From Eimeria necatrix (lineage: Eukaryota; Apicomplexa; Conoidasida; Eucoccidiorida; Eimeriidae), in contig NW_013654790.1 of the NCBI RefSeq assembly GCF_000499385.1, positions 124,001 to 188,000 on the forward strand: DNA of 64,000 nt, read 5' to 3'. The position numbers and the translations under genes were made by a program. Below the pieces are notes generated by a model. The model saw only the letters and a program-made list of their open reading frames with translations. It did not search any database and was not told the origin of the DNA. Positions 1-12,642 of the stretch are shown here, one piece after another. The first letter of the stretch is position 1. Each line of letters opens with the position of its first letter.

Positions 1-585
1 AGAGCTCTTTTTGAAATGCAGGGAGGGGACCTGGCTAGCTATTCGAGATGATATTTCTGCTGCGTTTTGAGTGTGCGGTATTGGCTAATGGCTGTATTGG
101 CACTTCGCCACGACTAACAAGTTCTTTGTTGTTGTTTCCTGGTGTCCTGAGCTAGCAGTGGCACACGCCTGTGTTCTTTTCACAGGAAATTGAACATAAG
201 TATTTTTGTCTCCGTGCATGTATGTGCTTGTCCGTGTGCATCGGCAGTGGCCTACGCATATGTATTCGTCTGTTCAAGTAAAAATGCTGATACGCGGGTA
301 CAAACGTGAGCGTATGAATGAACATGTGCATCTACAAGATGGTGTGCATAGTCATGAGTAGCTTGTGCTTCTATGTGTGCCGCAACATGTACATCATCGG
401 TAATGCCGCCGTGGGAACTTCGCGATCGAGGCCTACGAAAAATAGATTCGCCGACGCGTATTTATCGGCATAGGGGCTGCACGAACCGTCGCATGCACGG
501 GCAAACTGAAACCTGCGAATTGCATGGCTTTCTGCCTGTTTCGAAGTGATTTCGGGCCTTGTGTCTTTGTCATGGCCATATTCAG
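1..585. other. Sequence upstream of the first recognised exon
   Basis: I see no exon that I can assign. The stretch is probably an intron, or further introns and exons, of the inositol 5-phosphatase gene that continues at 586. It ends in a pyrimidine-containing acceptor with AG at 584-585. Short open frames on the minus strand have no recognisable family and no codon-like composition. Earlier catalytic exons of the phosphatase must lie here or before the window. Confidence 0.4.
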
Positions 586-1357
586 GGTTTCGTTGAGGCG
601 CCAGTCGTTTTCCCTCCCACTTACAAGAAGGCTGACGGCCGCCCGCCGGCGAACTTGAGCGAACCGAAGTGGGTAGAGGCGGAGTACCAGACACACATGA
701 TCACACAGTGGTACAAAGGAGCCAGACACCAAGATCGCATTCCTTCGGTGCGCCTTCTCTTCTCCTACTTGAAGCCTGGCCTTGGTATTTTGGCGGCTTA
801 CTTTTTCCGGGGAATCAGAGGTCATGCTGTGTAGCAGCGTTTCTCGGGATCCAGTGTACGTAACTTAGTTCAGCTCATTCTTCCAAAAACGTTCGGTGCG
901 CATGCGCTGCAGTGGACGGACAGGGTGTTTAAATGCTCGCTTGCAGAGGTCTCCTCGCTCCTCCGCTTTCAGCCAGATATGTACTTCTGTGCCATGCCAA
1001 GCCGGCCGTGTAAGCTACTGCGAAACGTACCAACCATCCCCCGCTGTAGAGATAGCAGCAAAGCTTTTCAAGTAGCCACGAATTCCGTAATACACGCTCA
1101 TGCTCCAGTTCATTCATTACGCTTGGTATGTTTGCGTTTTTTTTTGCTTTTTTCCGTTTCATGGTGCAGCGTTTTTGATTGCCAGCGACCACTCTCCCGT
1201 AGGCTTAGGCCTCGAATGTTTTCCTCTGGATTTTGCCTACGCGCTACCAGATGTCACTTCAAACGCAGCGGCCTTCAAGAAGTCAGTCAATGCGGCTATC
1301 CCTAAGTCATCAGCAACACCTGAAAACATTGGTGAGGAGATGTACATGGGCAGCTGA
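586..1357 (+). CDS. Inositol polyphosphate 5-phosphatase, 3' exons (5' end missing)
   Basis: This is the C-terminal part of a type I/II inositol 5-phosphatase, the enzyme that removes the 5-phosphate from phosphoinositides or soluble inositol phosphates. Three exons fit in phase: 586-747, 973-1009 and 1170-1357. The first holds the family block GFVEAP..FPPTYK followed by KWVEAEYQT and a motif close to KGGRxxERIPS. The second continues with PDMYFCAMPSRP, where the family usually has PDRI. The third carries SDHSPV, the conserved Asp-His pair near the end of the catalytic fold. Phases agree at both junctions (0 and 1). The N-terminal half, including the metal-binding NxxR and GDxN blocks, is absent and must lie left of the window or in unrecognised exons. 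The end is uncertain: a GTGAGG donor at about 1331 could lead to further exons instead of the stop at 1357. Confidence 0.6.
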
Positions 1358-3022
1358 ATGTCTGTCAGCTCAGTGAATAAAAGTTTTAAATATCCACCAT
1401 ACACCAATGATGCAAAGTTATCCGTCCTTCAGAGGCAACTTCCTTTCCAAGGTTTCTTTTGTGCCATGGCTGAAGAGCACAAGTTATGGACAGCATGATT
1501 TTCTTCTCATAACTCGCATTCTAGAAACACCGCACTGAGGAAAGGTGAGGGGAGATTCCTCTTTAGCTCCCTAGATCTGGTACCTGCACTGAGGAGTTTC
1601 AACGCCGAACCGGGCCTCAGGCGCGATTACAAGTGGTTGCAATCCCATAGCAAATGCGGGATTTCCACATCCGCTGGAAGTTGCTGTGCTTAGTTGATGA
1701 GCGCGAGGCTTTGCTTTACGTGCAACTTTGCCTGTTCATGCGACGCATGTATCACTTGCGATTTGTGACTTATGGCGAATTAGCCTGCAGTGGGAACAGG
1801 GGCAGCAACCGTTCATCGCTGGAATGCACGGCAGATATGCAGTGAAGGCTTTATGTGACCTTCTGAGGGCTTATTCCGGGAGGGCAACACCAACTGATAT
1901 TCATTTGGGCTTTCATGAGATCCTCTATTCTCTAATGAACACTATTTCACTTTAAAGCACTGCTTTGCACAGAATATTCGACATTTTCGGCCCTTCGTCC
2001 GCCTATGCATGGGGCTTTTTATGTATGGGAGCTTTGCGTTAGCTTGCAGTGACATAGGGTTCCAACGGAGAGCTAGGTAGCTTTTGCAAGAGAAGCAGCA
2101 GTAGTTGTGTAGAATTTTAAGGAAGGGACTATGCGAGCTTCAGGCCTCTCAGTTGAGGTGTCCATTTAGCCGGAGGATTAACCCAGAAATGACCTTAGCT
2201 TCACTTTTGAAGTGTAAAATGTCATTAATATACTACAAGAACTCCAGCTGGAAGCCCCTCCAGAGTTGAAGGCGGCGCAGAAACAGTGACCTCGGCCTGT
2301 GGATAGTGCAGTAGGGAACAGTGCGTAGCGTGACTACCTATATTGAGAGAATTTCCCGATGCGGTATTCTGTAGCTTAATAATTCCTCAAGCCCAGGGCT
2401 GAATGGTTTCTCTGTGCTTGAATGCGATGCTTCTCTCGCGACCCCCGTTTTTCCACCTGCGCTGTGTTACTTACGAAACGTTAGCTTATTCGTTGAAAAA
2501 ACAGGCTTGTGTTACAGCTACAGATTTGGAGGAGGCAAAAAATTAAAAAGTAGTTTAATGTTTCAGTTATACATGCTCTGCAACCTACAAACAACTACTG
2601 CGGAGTGTCCCACCTCACTAGTATCTGCGTTTTGCGCATATGATTCACTTGCGACCCTTGTACCAGAAAATTAAGGGTCATTGAAATTTTTTGTCTCTAA
2701 AAGGAGACAGGCGTGCAATTTGCACCAGTAACATCCGCGCCCCGATGGCTGGCTTCGCCCAGTGCGGCCTGCGCTAAGCGCAGCCGCCGACCGGCACTTC
2801 CTGATGCTGGAGTCTTTAGTGTACCGACGGGAGGAACGATTCTTGTTAGTCTTGAGACCCCTTTTCAGTCCATCTTTCGTATCATCAGGAAAGTCCGCGT
2901 GCGTGTTTCACCCTCCGACCGCATGATCGAGGCGTTGGAACTGGCTTGGGGGGCGCACGCCCTGCCTTTCTCTTTCCTTTTGACTTACCAAAAATAACTT
3001 AGTTGGCTAGAAGGTCTTCAGG
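1358..3022. other. Stretch with possible extra exons; no firm gene
   Basis: Two plus-strand open stretches look mildly protein-like. The first is 1728-1955, containing AICDLWRISLQWEQG. The second is 2713-2997, containing PTGGTILVSLETPFQSIF and ending with a stop only 25 bases before the next start codon. They could be 3' exons of the 5-phosphatase gene, whose relatives often have a beta-sandwich after the catalytic domain. I could not establish splice phases. Otherwise I see nothing. Confidence 0.25.
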
Positions 3023-5030
3023 ATGCCGACTGCCACGTCGAAACACGAGCTTGAGCTACCATCAAGGGCAACATCTTCCGACATCAGTGCCCGTGCATTG
3101 GAAACGGTTGAATCTCAGAGCAGCGGGCGGCTTGGTCGCAGGCTGAGTTCCAAGTGCTTTTCACCTACCTACAGTGACCGCAGTGAAGCTGGGTCACGTG
3201 GGCAGACCCCGGGCGCAGCTTCCAACCACAACAGCTCCACAGTTTGCCCCCAGCAGGACGCGTCCCCGCTTGAGGAAAAGGCAAAGAGCCCCTCAAGTGG
3301 CATTGCTCGCGGTAATGACTTTACACCGCAGTCATCGGATGCCTGCCCAGGAGCTGCGTCGACAGGACCAAGTTTCGCTGTGCGCGTTGGGCGTGCCTGT
3401 GGAGCTCTTGGGTCGTACGTAATGCTATCTATTTTGACGGTCTTTTGGACGAAGCACCTCGTTGGTGGCCAGGTGCCAACTCCTCTTTTCTTGTCATGGG
3501 TGCAGCAGGGCGTTGGTTTGGCGCTCTATTCAGCTGTATCTGCAGTGGTTGCCATACTCTGTAGTCAGCGCACAGTCGTGGGCAGGGCGTTTATTGCTGC
3601 CTTCCCGGTAGTGCGTATTCGGGCAAAGGTAATGCTGAATGTATTGCCGCTTTCAGTTTGCTTTGTAGGAATGATAGGCTCGGCGAACTTGTGTCTGCAG
3701 CGCGTGCAAGTCAGCGTGTATCAAGTGGCCCGGTCTCTCACCCTTGTTTTTTCCCTGCTATTGTCTGTTTTTTGGTTGAAGCAAAAAGTAGTTAGAGCTG
3801 AGGTCTTCTCGTGCCTTTTCGTGGCAATGGGATTCGCACTGATGACGGCTGTTGGGTCTGACACAGCGTCTGTCACGGGCTATATTATGGGTGCCCTTGC
3901 CTCTCTCTTCCAAGCGACCTACACTGTACAAATGAAAGCAACATTGGTATTCATAGAGAAGGAATCTGATACTTTACTACCTGCTTCAAAGCCACGCTCT
4001 GCCTACCGGCCAATAACAAACGAAAACGCAGCCACAGCACAGGCATACAGTGACGTAACGGGCCGCGACCCCAACCCCGATTCCCAGGATTCTGACGGAG
4101 GGGTCTTTACCAAACCGAGAAGCGCCACAATAGATATGAAGCTCCCGGCGGAATTACGCGAGACAGCGGAGACAAACTGGGATTACGAGGCAGCCTTACA
4201 GGAGGGCCAAGAGGAGGGGCAACAGCCCAAAGACGGCGACCTCGAGCTGTTTCAAGAAAGGCAACAAAGACATAGCAGGCCGATGCGTCCGCAGAACCTA
4301 GCCGAGCTTGAGGGACTACCAACAATTAATGGAGGCGCAGCGAAAAGCAGCGCTGGTTTAAGGGAGGCGGAGACAAGGGACTCTCCGCCACCCCCTCTCT
4401 CCCCAGTTGAGCGCCCACGCGCTGAGCCGCTTTGCATGTTCTACAACATGTTAAACGCTCTTTGTCTCTTCCCCATTGTAGTGCTGGTTTCCGAGGAGCC
4501 CAAAGTCTTGTGGAAGCTTGCGGCAGAAGGGTCCATGATGACTGGCACGGTTCTAGCCCAGGTCGTGGGACTGGGTAAGGCAGCAGCGGGGGCCTGGCAT
4601 AAACTGATGACCAAACAGTAGTTGCTTATTTTGAGAGCTTAGCAATTGAGACCGTGGACTTAGGTTTTATTGTCTTGTAGGTAGGGGCCATTACCAGCTG
4701 AAGCAAGACACCCAGATACTTGAAGGCCAAATGCATTACGCTGTGTGCATATCATGTTCCCAGCGTTTACTGGCAGCTTCGTGTACTGTGCCGTCTGGTA
4801 TTGCAGGTGTTGTCACTTTCGTCCTGGGCACAAGCATATTTTGGACGGTTTCGCTCACTTCCCCCCTTTCTTTTTCCGTCGCTGGATATGTGAAGACTTT
4901 GCTTCAGGTGGGAGTGGCGATGCTTTTGTGGGGGGAGCGCCTCACACTTGTTGAGACATGCGGCTTCTTATTGACTTTGGGAGGTTCACTGTGGTATTCT
5001 GTTTCGCGTTGCCAAGCCAATGCCCGTTAG
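3023..5030 (+). CDS. GDP-fucose transporter-like nucleotide-sugar transporter (SLC35C/TPT family)
   Basis: The gene has two exons, 3023-4574 and 4807-5030, joined in phase 1 (591 residues). It probably exchanges a nucleotide sugar, most likely GDP-fucose, for the nucleoside monophosphate across the Golgi or ER membrane to supply luminal glycosylation. The first ~125 residues are hydrophilic. Membrane segments then start near SYVMLSILTVFWTKHLVGG. The block NLCLQRVQVSVYQVARSLT matches the family helix 4 region, and TSPLSFSVAGYVKTLLQ in exon 2 matches the SLC35C1 signature TSPLTHNVSG.AK. The joined reading GLGGVVTFVLGTSIFW is continuous. An insertion of about 150 hydrophilic residues (roughly 310-465), rich in Glu, Gln and Pro, separates two membrane segments; animal relatives have a short loop there. 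The start at 3023 is the first in-frame ATG but follows TTCAG, so an upstream exon is possible. Substrate specificity is inferred. Confidence 0.75.
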
Positions 5031-6424
5031 GTGGGATTACTGGCAGGGAAGCTGCAGCTCCTGCAGCAGCAGCTGTAGTAACTTAACAAGGAGTGGGCTT
5101 CGATGTAACATCGTTTGTTTTTTTGGCGTTCCCCGTGATGGCCTCCTCCGAGACGCGTATGCTCACAGCGCACGCAAGTAATCATGAAACTTGAAAGATG
5201 TGTTTCCTACGTAGTGCCGTTATTGAGAATATACAAGACAGAGCGTATCAAGCTTAATCACCACCTCTATTTTTATCTGTTTCGTTTGGATGACCCGAAG
5301 GGAGGGCTGTGTCTCTCCCAATGCAGTGAACTGCACTCTTGGCTTTTCCTTTTTTTTAAGTTGGTCGCACATAATTCAGGCGCGTAGCAGCATCTTGTAG
5401 CTGCAGAAAATATCCAATAGGGACTAAAGGCAGCGAATTTTTTGCTTGCTACAGTTTCTAAAGTTGCTTCATTAGAGCTCAGAAGTAACGGTCGCCCTGG
5501 ACATGGATCGACGTGCAACTCACAAAGACAAAACGTCTTTGTAAAGCCGCACTATGGTGGATTGGTGGAAGCTTGTCGCATTCCATTTTTTTGGTCAATG
5601 GGCGTATTCCTGGAGAAGGTTGGAAGACGTGTTCGAACGAAGCTGTGCAGTGGTTCTATGCTGCGACAGTCTCATGCGCTACGTAATCTTCTTCCCTCAG
5701 TAGTTCTGTCCTATCCAATCCCCTTTTAATTATATTATGCGACAGAACATGGTTTCTGCATGATGTTTCGAGTGGTTGCTCGGGATAGACGCTAGTCCTT
5801 ATGGATAGACGCTAGTCCTTGTAAACAGCAAACAACGGCTTCCATGGTCGCTTCAGCAACGCTTGCACGAATCACTGGCATCAGATCAATGGATTTCCAT
5901 TAACTGGTTTAACTCTAACTAAACATATTTCAAGGATGACGTCGCATGGTACTTTCCAGTCAGGACCACTGGTTTGTGGGGCCCGACAGAAGGGTTTACC
6001 TAGACTGCTCCCTTGTTCGTAACTGTACCAGAAGTGGCAACCCTCCGAATTGTGAAAAAAATAAACTTAGCAAAAACTAAGGTGAGCAAAGTACTCGCGC
6101 TGGGCTCAGAAGTTACTCTTTTAAGTTCTTAACCTTCTGAGTCAGGCTCGCATTCGGTGGTCACCACCCAGCCGCCCCTGGAGTGAACGGTTGTCCCCAA
6201 AACTGTGCATACATGGTATACTTTTTCGAAATACAACTTATTTGGTATTTTTTTACTCAAGGCTCCGTTTCTTCTGTTAGGGCACCTCATTTTCAGTCAA
6301 TACGACGAGCCTCCACGGGTTGTACCCAAATTCTCTTCCCCAGCCTTAAGTTTGGACTTAATTCGGAAATGGCACTCCAAATATTATAACATATGCTTTA
6401 TTCTCTTTTCCATGTGCAAAAAGG
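5031..6424. other. Intergenic region
   Basis: No gene was recognised. It holds the 3' flank of the transporter, the short tandem repeat at 5783-5822 and AT-rich sequence before the next start. Plus-strand open frames at 6183-6576 overlap the beginning of the next gene and look like chance. Confidence 0.5.
5783..5822. repeat. 20-bp tandem duplication
   Basis: The unit beginning ggatagacgctagtcctt occurs twice head to tail (5783-5802 and 5803-5822), the copies differing only in the last two bases. It lies between genes and has no obvious function. Confidence 0.85.
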
Positions 6425-9400
6425 ATGTTGTTTGCTCGGCTGCTTCGGCAAGCCAGCCCTGTACCAGAAGGATTAGCGTCCTTGAACGCACAAGCGGAAG
6501 CTGCAAACCACGAACAGTCTCTACCCAGAACTCATCCTGGACTGCGCGAAATATCTCCTTCTTTCCCCGTCAGTGATGCGGATCTCAAGACCTTTGTTGA
6601 CGATTTTGAAGCAGGAGGGGAAACAGAGCAGGAAGAAGAGCAAACGCCAGAGGAGACTCATGAGTTAATTCTGCTGCACCAGCTTCTGCCAGATTTGCTC
6701 CAGTCAAATCGAGTAAAAGAGGCAGAAGACGTTGTTTGCCGCTTTCTCGATAGAAATCCCCGGAATGCAGATGGGTTTGCGCTCCTCGCTGAAGTGTACT
6801 CGCATCAAAACATGTTGGCTGCGGCATGCGAGAGTCTTTGGGGAGCAGTACATAACTCTCCTGGCAATCGCATGCTGCTGCGTCTGCTACATAGCACAGA
6901 AGAGCAGTTTGTTCTGCAGCAGTGCCAGTTGCCTTTGTCATTTCTTGTGAAGACCCTACTAGTGCCACGCCCCCCGGAGGACTCAGCCTCTCAAGATATC
7001 CATGATTCCATTTGTAGCAAAGAAGGCGCTCCAGTGGTAGTTTTCCGTCAAGGCAGTCATGTTACCAGCCTCGCAAACAGGAATCTTGAGCCTGGGGACG
7101 TTGTGTTTCGTCAGAGGCCGTTTGTGCTGACCCCTTTGATACTTGAATCTGGCCAGATTTACACCAGTTGTTTTCACTGCCTGCGCAGTCGAAACGATCC
7201 GGATACAGGTTTCTCGTGTCCAATTAGTCCTCACACCTGCCCTTTCGTCTTCTGCTCTTGGCAATGCCTAATGCGCAACAGCCGCATCCACGCCGTCGAA
7301 TGCCGGGCCATTCCTGTGTTGCTTGCAGCAGCCAAAGAAGCTCAGTTCAGCGCTACAACTGTACTGCACCTATTTCGAACACTCGTTAAGGCAGGGCTAG
7401 AACGGCAAAGCAGAATGAGTGCGCATCAGGACAAAGATATGCAGAGGCCTCCAGGAGACATTGTGGAACAGCTGTTAGCACTGAACTCTTACCAGGCAGC
7501 GGTCGCTAGGGGTCAACCTGAACTCTATAAACAACTAGTCGTCCTCGCACGCCGGCTGCAGCGAGAATTTCCCGAATATATGTTGCTTTTCTTGAAGGAA
7601 GGAGAACTAATTGATCTTATTTTAAATATATGGCAGTACTCTCCCTTGCTGACTTGTCCCTCTGTTCCATCAGCCGCCGAAGGACGAAACCCGGACGGAG
7701 CCATAGGCCAGGTTCTGGCTCCGGCAGTTTCGCTGTTACTGCACAGTTGCATTCCTACTTGTATTTTATGCTTAGAGGAGGACGGACAAGTTGCTGTTAA
7801 AGCCCTCACCTTCATTCCCATAGGCGGTTCCCTCTCTATTTCTCTTGAGGAGGACCTGTACAAATCTCAAAGAGACCGTAAGCACGTCATGGCACGCCCA
7901 AGGGTCTTTGGATGTGGGTGCATCAGGTGTGTCGATATTTCAGAAGGAGGCAGACTATTACGAGGCATTCGATGTTTCAGCTGCGTAAGAGGCTTCCTGT
8001 GTCCCCACAAAAGTCGTTCGCTCTCTTCTCGGCTGGTCGCCTACAGCACTGCCTCAGCTGCCTCTGGGCTTAGCAAAGTTAGCAGCCTTGAATATTCAAG
8101 AGACCCCGAGGCAAGAGAAGAAAAAGCCCGAGAAAAGATGATTTCTGCTGGGTTCAACTGCATCGGCGCAGGCTTTGGAACTGAGCGGGAAGCTGGTGAT
8201 CCTGCTCTGGTTGAGGAGCAATGGCTCTGCAGCAGCTGTGGCTTGGACTCTACAGCCGCTAGTCAGCGCTGCCGCGTGCTTGAAAGTGAAGCAGAGCAAC
8301 AGCAGGCTGCAGCTGAAAAATACCTTGTTGCAGGGGCCTACATACAGGCCCGCAAAGAATATACGTCGCTAGTGCGTCAGTATAGCACCCTTCTTCATCC
8401 CCAGCATGCGGTGCTATTCAACGCCTACACTGTTCTTGCGGGTCTCCTCAGCTCTGAGCCGGCGGCAGATGCGCCCAAGGCAAGCAGCTAAGCCTGTGTT
8501 TCCGTGGATTGAAGTTCCTCTTTCGCTTGCTTCCCCAATTTCATTGTCAGAGGAGGTACAGTGGCTTCCTGCATCATATACTGCGGCCCTCGATTTTACA
8601 CTTTTTATGTACCTTCAGGCCCTAATATTTCTGCGGAGGGCAGTTCTGGCGGCGGAAACAGTCTTACCGCCCACTTCGCGTATCAAGATGGACTTGTATC
8701 TTAAGGTTGCGCAGCTTACCTACAGAGTGAGCTTCCTTGTACACTTGACCACTTTTGAAAAAGGAGCAGAACTCAGAAACTTATCTTCTGGAGCCTCGGC
8801 CTAAACGCATGTAGCCGTAAATTCAGAAAATTGCCTGCTCCTTTTTGCCTTAAGGCCTGACATACGTGCCAACAAATAGCCACAGAGTCCTACTGCGATG
8901 CAGCTTTCTCAGTGATAAACTCGGGGTGGTGCATGCGAGAAAATGAGCAGCTTCTCTTTCCTTTTGCTCACTACAGGCAATGCAGCTCAACCAGCATTGC
9001 CGTAGAGGCCTCTCCTTGCCTGCAGCCTTCATCATGGGCCCCATGCATGTAGCGCTGTGGAACTGTTGCGTCTGTTTCGGCAGCGGGTCGAGCATTGCAA
9101 TCATGCTGCAGCAGAGACTGCGACGTTATGCCGCAGTTTTCTCCCTGTGTACACCCCCACTACTTTTTAGGCCAATTCTTAGTAGATTTGACGCCTTTGT
9201 AGCCCTTTATCGAGAAGTCACGAATCGCCAGTCGATTTCTGACCAAGTGCGTTGATCAATGGAGCTGTGCATACCTCTTTTGATTGCCTTTCTACCGTTC
9301 TCACCGAACATTAGCATGCATGTCATGACACTTGCTTGTCTTTGTTGAGAGTGCCTTATCTGTAGGAGATTGCCCGTACATTTTAAACGACTCGGAACGG

Positions 9401-11531
9401 GAGTCTGTTTGCATGAGTCTCTCAGGCTATCTCCGACCACTTCGCGTCAGACCCCATGTTTGTTGCGGTGGCGCTTGTTAGGAGAGGCCTGTGTTATCCT
9501 CTCTGTCTTGAGATATTCCTGGCGCTAAAGGACGTTTCACACTTTCCTACGGGACTAACTCTTCTTGGCTTGGCCTGTCTCTACAGACAGGTAGACACAG
9601 TTAGACAGTACGTTACAGGCGCAGACCAAGGAGACCTAAGGTGAAACACAGTAGCAAAGCACGCATGCCTGCATGTTGCGTTACCAGCATTTCATGCACT
9701 TCTCAACAGAATCGCATGCTCTTATTGCTAAACACAAGCGGCTCGCTCAAAGCTTCACAGATGGTACAGCGCATATGCGATGCGCCCCCAGATTTACAAT
9801 CTGGACACGCGTCACATATGCGTTGCCCTAGGAAGGTGCCACCACTACATAGAATTCCGCTTGATTGTAAATCTGGACGCGCGTCACATATGTGCTGCCC
9901 TGCGAATGTGGCAGTACGACATAGAATGAACAATGCGCGAATCGCGCTGCGACTTATTTGAAAAAATAGAACCACTCGCCCTGGACTATTCTTTGAGGAG
10001 ACACTGATCTAGCCATCATACGAAAACACACAGCCGCGCGGTGCCACTTACGTGTCTAACCTCGCTACGTAAATCCGTAGCTCTTGCCTTCTTTCGTGTG
10101 CGTGTGAGCAGGCTGCTCAAAATGGGATTTGATGTATTCCACGCAACAGCTCTCGGTGTGACTCCCTTGCTGTCATTATGTGGGGCAACACGACCCAGCT
10201 ACGATTCACGGGACTCCCTGGAGACATCTTATGATGCAGAAGGACACTTCGGGGTAGTTTGTAATGCAGCAAGGAAGGAGGCGGAAATTTTGCGTCTACT
10301 ACTGTTACACTGCGACGAACTGGACAGACGGTATTTTAGAAGGCCCAAACCGGTTTTGCTTGGCGGGAACGCTGTAGAGATATCTTCAGAGCCCTTAGGA
10401 CATGAAGAACACTCTCAGGCTTCTAGAAGAGGAGAAACGCAGGATGTGAAGTGCACGCGTCTGGAATCGCGGACTCGGCTTTTGAATGCATGCACCCACT
10501 GGCTTCTCAGTAGCAGTTTCGCTGTGCATTTTGCAGCTAGCAAGGGAAAAACGAAGTTGTGCCGCCAACTATTGGCTGCTGGGTGTTCCATTGACGCCCT
10601 CAACTATGAGTCTGCCACTGCTTTGCACATCGCATGCATCGAAGGACATCTTGGCACTGCAGGGCTCCTGCTTGACCATGGTGCTAACATCGACGCCACA
10701 ACGCATCGCGGCGAATCGCCGCTGTTATTAGGGGCCTACAAACTGCACAAAGATGTTTGTGCACTGTTACTGGAGCGCGGTGCTGATCCGTCCCTTGTCA
10801 CACGCACTGAGAAGCTGTCAGTGCTGCACGCAGTTGCTGCAGGAGTCACTCGGCAGGTGTCTATGACCTTCAAAGGCGCATCTTGGGATAGAGATGGTGT
10901 AACGGCTGCTCTTGCCGGTCTTGGCTCCAATTCTGACGGACTTGGCATACACTGGAAGACCAACAGCTACGCCGCGGTGGAGGCTGAGGTGGATCTGCGG
11001 CTGCCGAGTGCAACCCCTGATAGCCTCGATCTGTTTTTTTCCCCGAAGATCATGATTTCCAGAACAGCGAAGGCACAGGAGCTGCTTCTGGTCTTCATCA
11101 AATACTGCCCCTCCCAGTTGTACAGGCAACATTCGCGAAATGGCTTCACGCCTGCCAATTTGCTACAGCGCATGTGGGATGACTTTGTCGCAAAGAGGGC
11201 CCGGCTACTGCAAATAAATAGCCTTCAGCTTGCAGGACAAACAGAAGATGAAAAGGCGGATGCTTTAGGGGGTTGGGAGTTCTTGTCCCACCGAATGATT
11301 GTTCTAAAAGATTTACTTAGCGCACGGCTGGCTCCATTCTCTCCAGTGTCAGGGGTAGCTGAGTACTCAAGTACCCCCAGGGTGGAGGATCTCGAGAAGC
11401 AACAGAAAGAGCAATTAGCTGCCGACGCCCCTTGGCTTTTCCAGAAGCTGCTGTCCAAGCGCGCCTCACCTGAAAAACAAAGCCCCCAACAAACGGTGCT
11501 TCAGGGGAAAGAGCAAGGCAAGCAGGGATAA
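6425..11531 (+). CDS. TPR-MYND-SET (SMYD-like) protein fused to ankyrin repeats
   Basis: Five exons fit in phase: 6425-8441, 8551-8726, 8977-9246, 9426-9640 and 10112-11531, giving 1365 residues. Residues ~80-190 look like TPR helices. Residues ~249-293 form a MYND zinc finger (CFHC, then CPFVFCSWQC, then H and a final C). Around 440-505 lies the C-terminal half of a SET domain: LLHSCIPTC where SMYD enzymes have NHSCxPN, SLSISLEEDLY where they have a catalytic-Tyr motif, then VFGCGCIRC, the post-SET cysteines. More helical repeats follow (~590-760). Ankyrin repeats are then clear: LTLLGLACLYRQVDTVRQ, GVTPLLSLCGA, ATALHIACIEGHLGTAGLL, GESPLLLGAYKLHKDVCALL. The last ~150 residues are not recognised. 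Family knowledge suggests protein lysine methylation or, given the missing residues, a binding role. The donor at 8442 (GTCTCC) is the weakest junction; the other three are strong and phase-matched. Confidence 0.7.
9791..9927. repeat. Diverged direct repeat inside an intron
   Basis: Two 65-base copies (9791-9855 and 9863-9927), about 80% identical by eye, share the core cgcgtcacatatg and the end acatagaat. The first copy starts with a small palindrome, ccagatt-tac-aatctgg. Both lie in the fourth intron of the SET-ankyrin gene (9641-10111). They may be remnants of a dispersed element. Confidence 0.7.
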
Positions 11532-12642
11532 ATCCATAACTCACCAGGCTTTGACAGTGACGCTCAATCTCAGCAACACTATGCACAGCCGCAGCAGGCC
11601 CTGCAAATGGTATCCAGCCGACTTGCAAGGATCTATTGGCATTAACGGTCTCTCTACCTGCAGCTGACCGTGAAATTAGGGGAAAGCGAAATTACCTGAA
11701 GGCTCAACAACAGCACAAGCAATTCCGTCTGTCCTGATCATCACTTTCGAGCTCGAGCAACCTGACACGGAGGACCCGTCAATTACTCGCCTCGAGCCAA
11801 AGAGTGGGGGGCCGGCTTGGAAGAGCCAGGCAGCTCTTCCCTCCCGGAAGGGGCCTTAGCGCATAGCTATCAAGGATTCTCTGAAAATAGATGGCCAGCT
11901 ACGGTTCCCTTAGTCTGTCTCTCCAAGTCTAGAAGAGAAATTTTCGCCGCCCCTACAAAACGGACACACTGGGCAGAGGGGCTGTGAAGAAAAGATATAT
12001 TTCTATTTCGAAATGGCTGTACCTGTGCACCTCCTGCCGGGTAGGTCAGCCCGATTGTAGGATTTCTGTGGTCAACAAGATGGCGATGCTTGCGCGTTCA
12101 CGACTGGGCAACTACGCTTCTGCGGAAGCTTGTGCTAGATCTATAGTTTCACCTCATGCCAATTACGTTCTTTGCCGCAGCAGTGCACTCAGATTAATGC
12201 CATCAAGTGTCTAGGACAGGCAAATGTGCACTAAGTGGCATTATACAGACTTTTAAAACTGTAGTTCTAGAGTGTTCAAGAAGGCGCGTTGGCAGCACAA
12301 TGCATAATAAGCCTGGATTTGTGTTGTGGGAATCGTCAACACTGAACTCCGGAAAGTCCCATATGTATACTTGCAAACATGTCCGCAAGCATGTCCGCAT
12401 TTCTAGCGGCATTTTTTTTAATTTGTTTATCCTATTACTCGCTCGTGGGGGGAACAGAGCAACCGCTCTTCTTGATTTGCACTAACTCTAGCAGCATTGC
12501 TTTTATCACCTTGTCCTGTCAGGGCCGGCAGCGAGAGGCTCGAACGTTTCGTGAGGCTTTATGGTACAGTTTCTCGTCCTAGTTTTGCATTCATGAGCTG
12601 TTTTCGTGAGGGGTGTGAGCGTGGCTGTTCGTGAGCGACGAT

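Noticed and set aside
8406..8550. Upstream part of the open frame at 8406-8804 as coding
   Set aside because: It overlaps the SET exon in another frame. Only the part from 8551 joins in phase with both neighbours.
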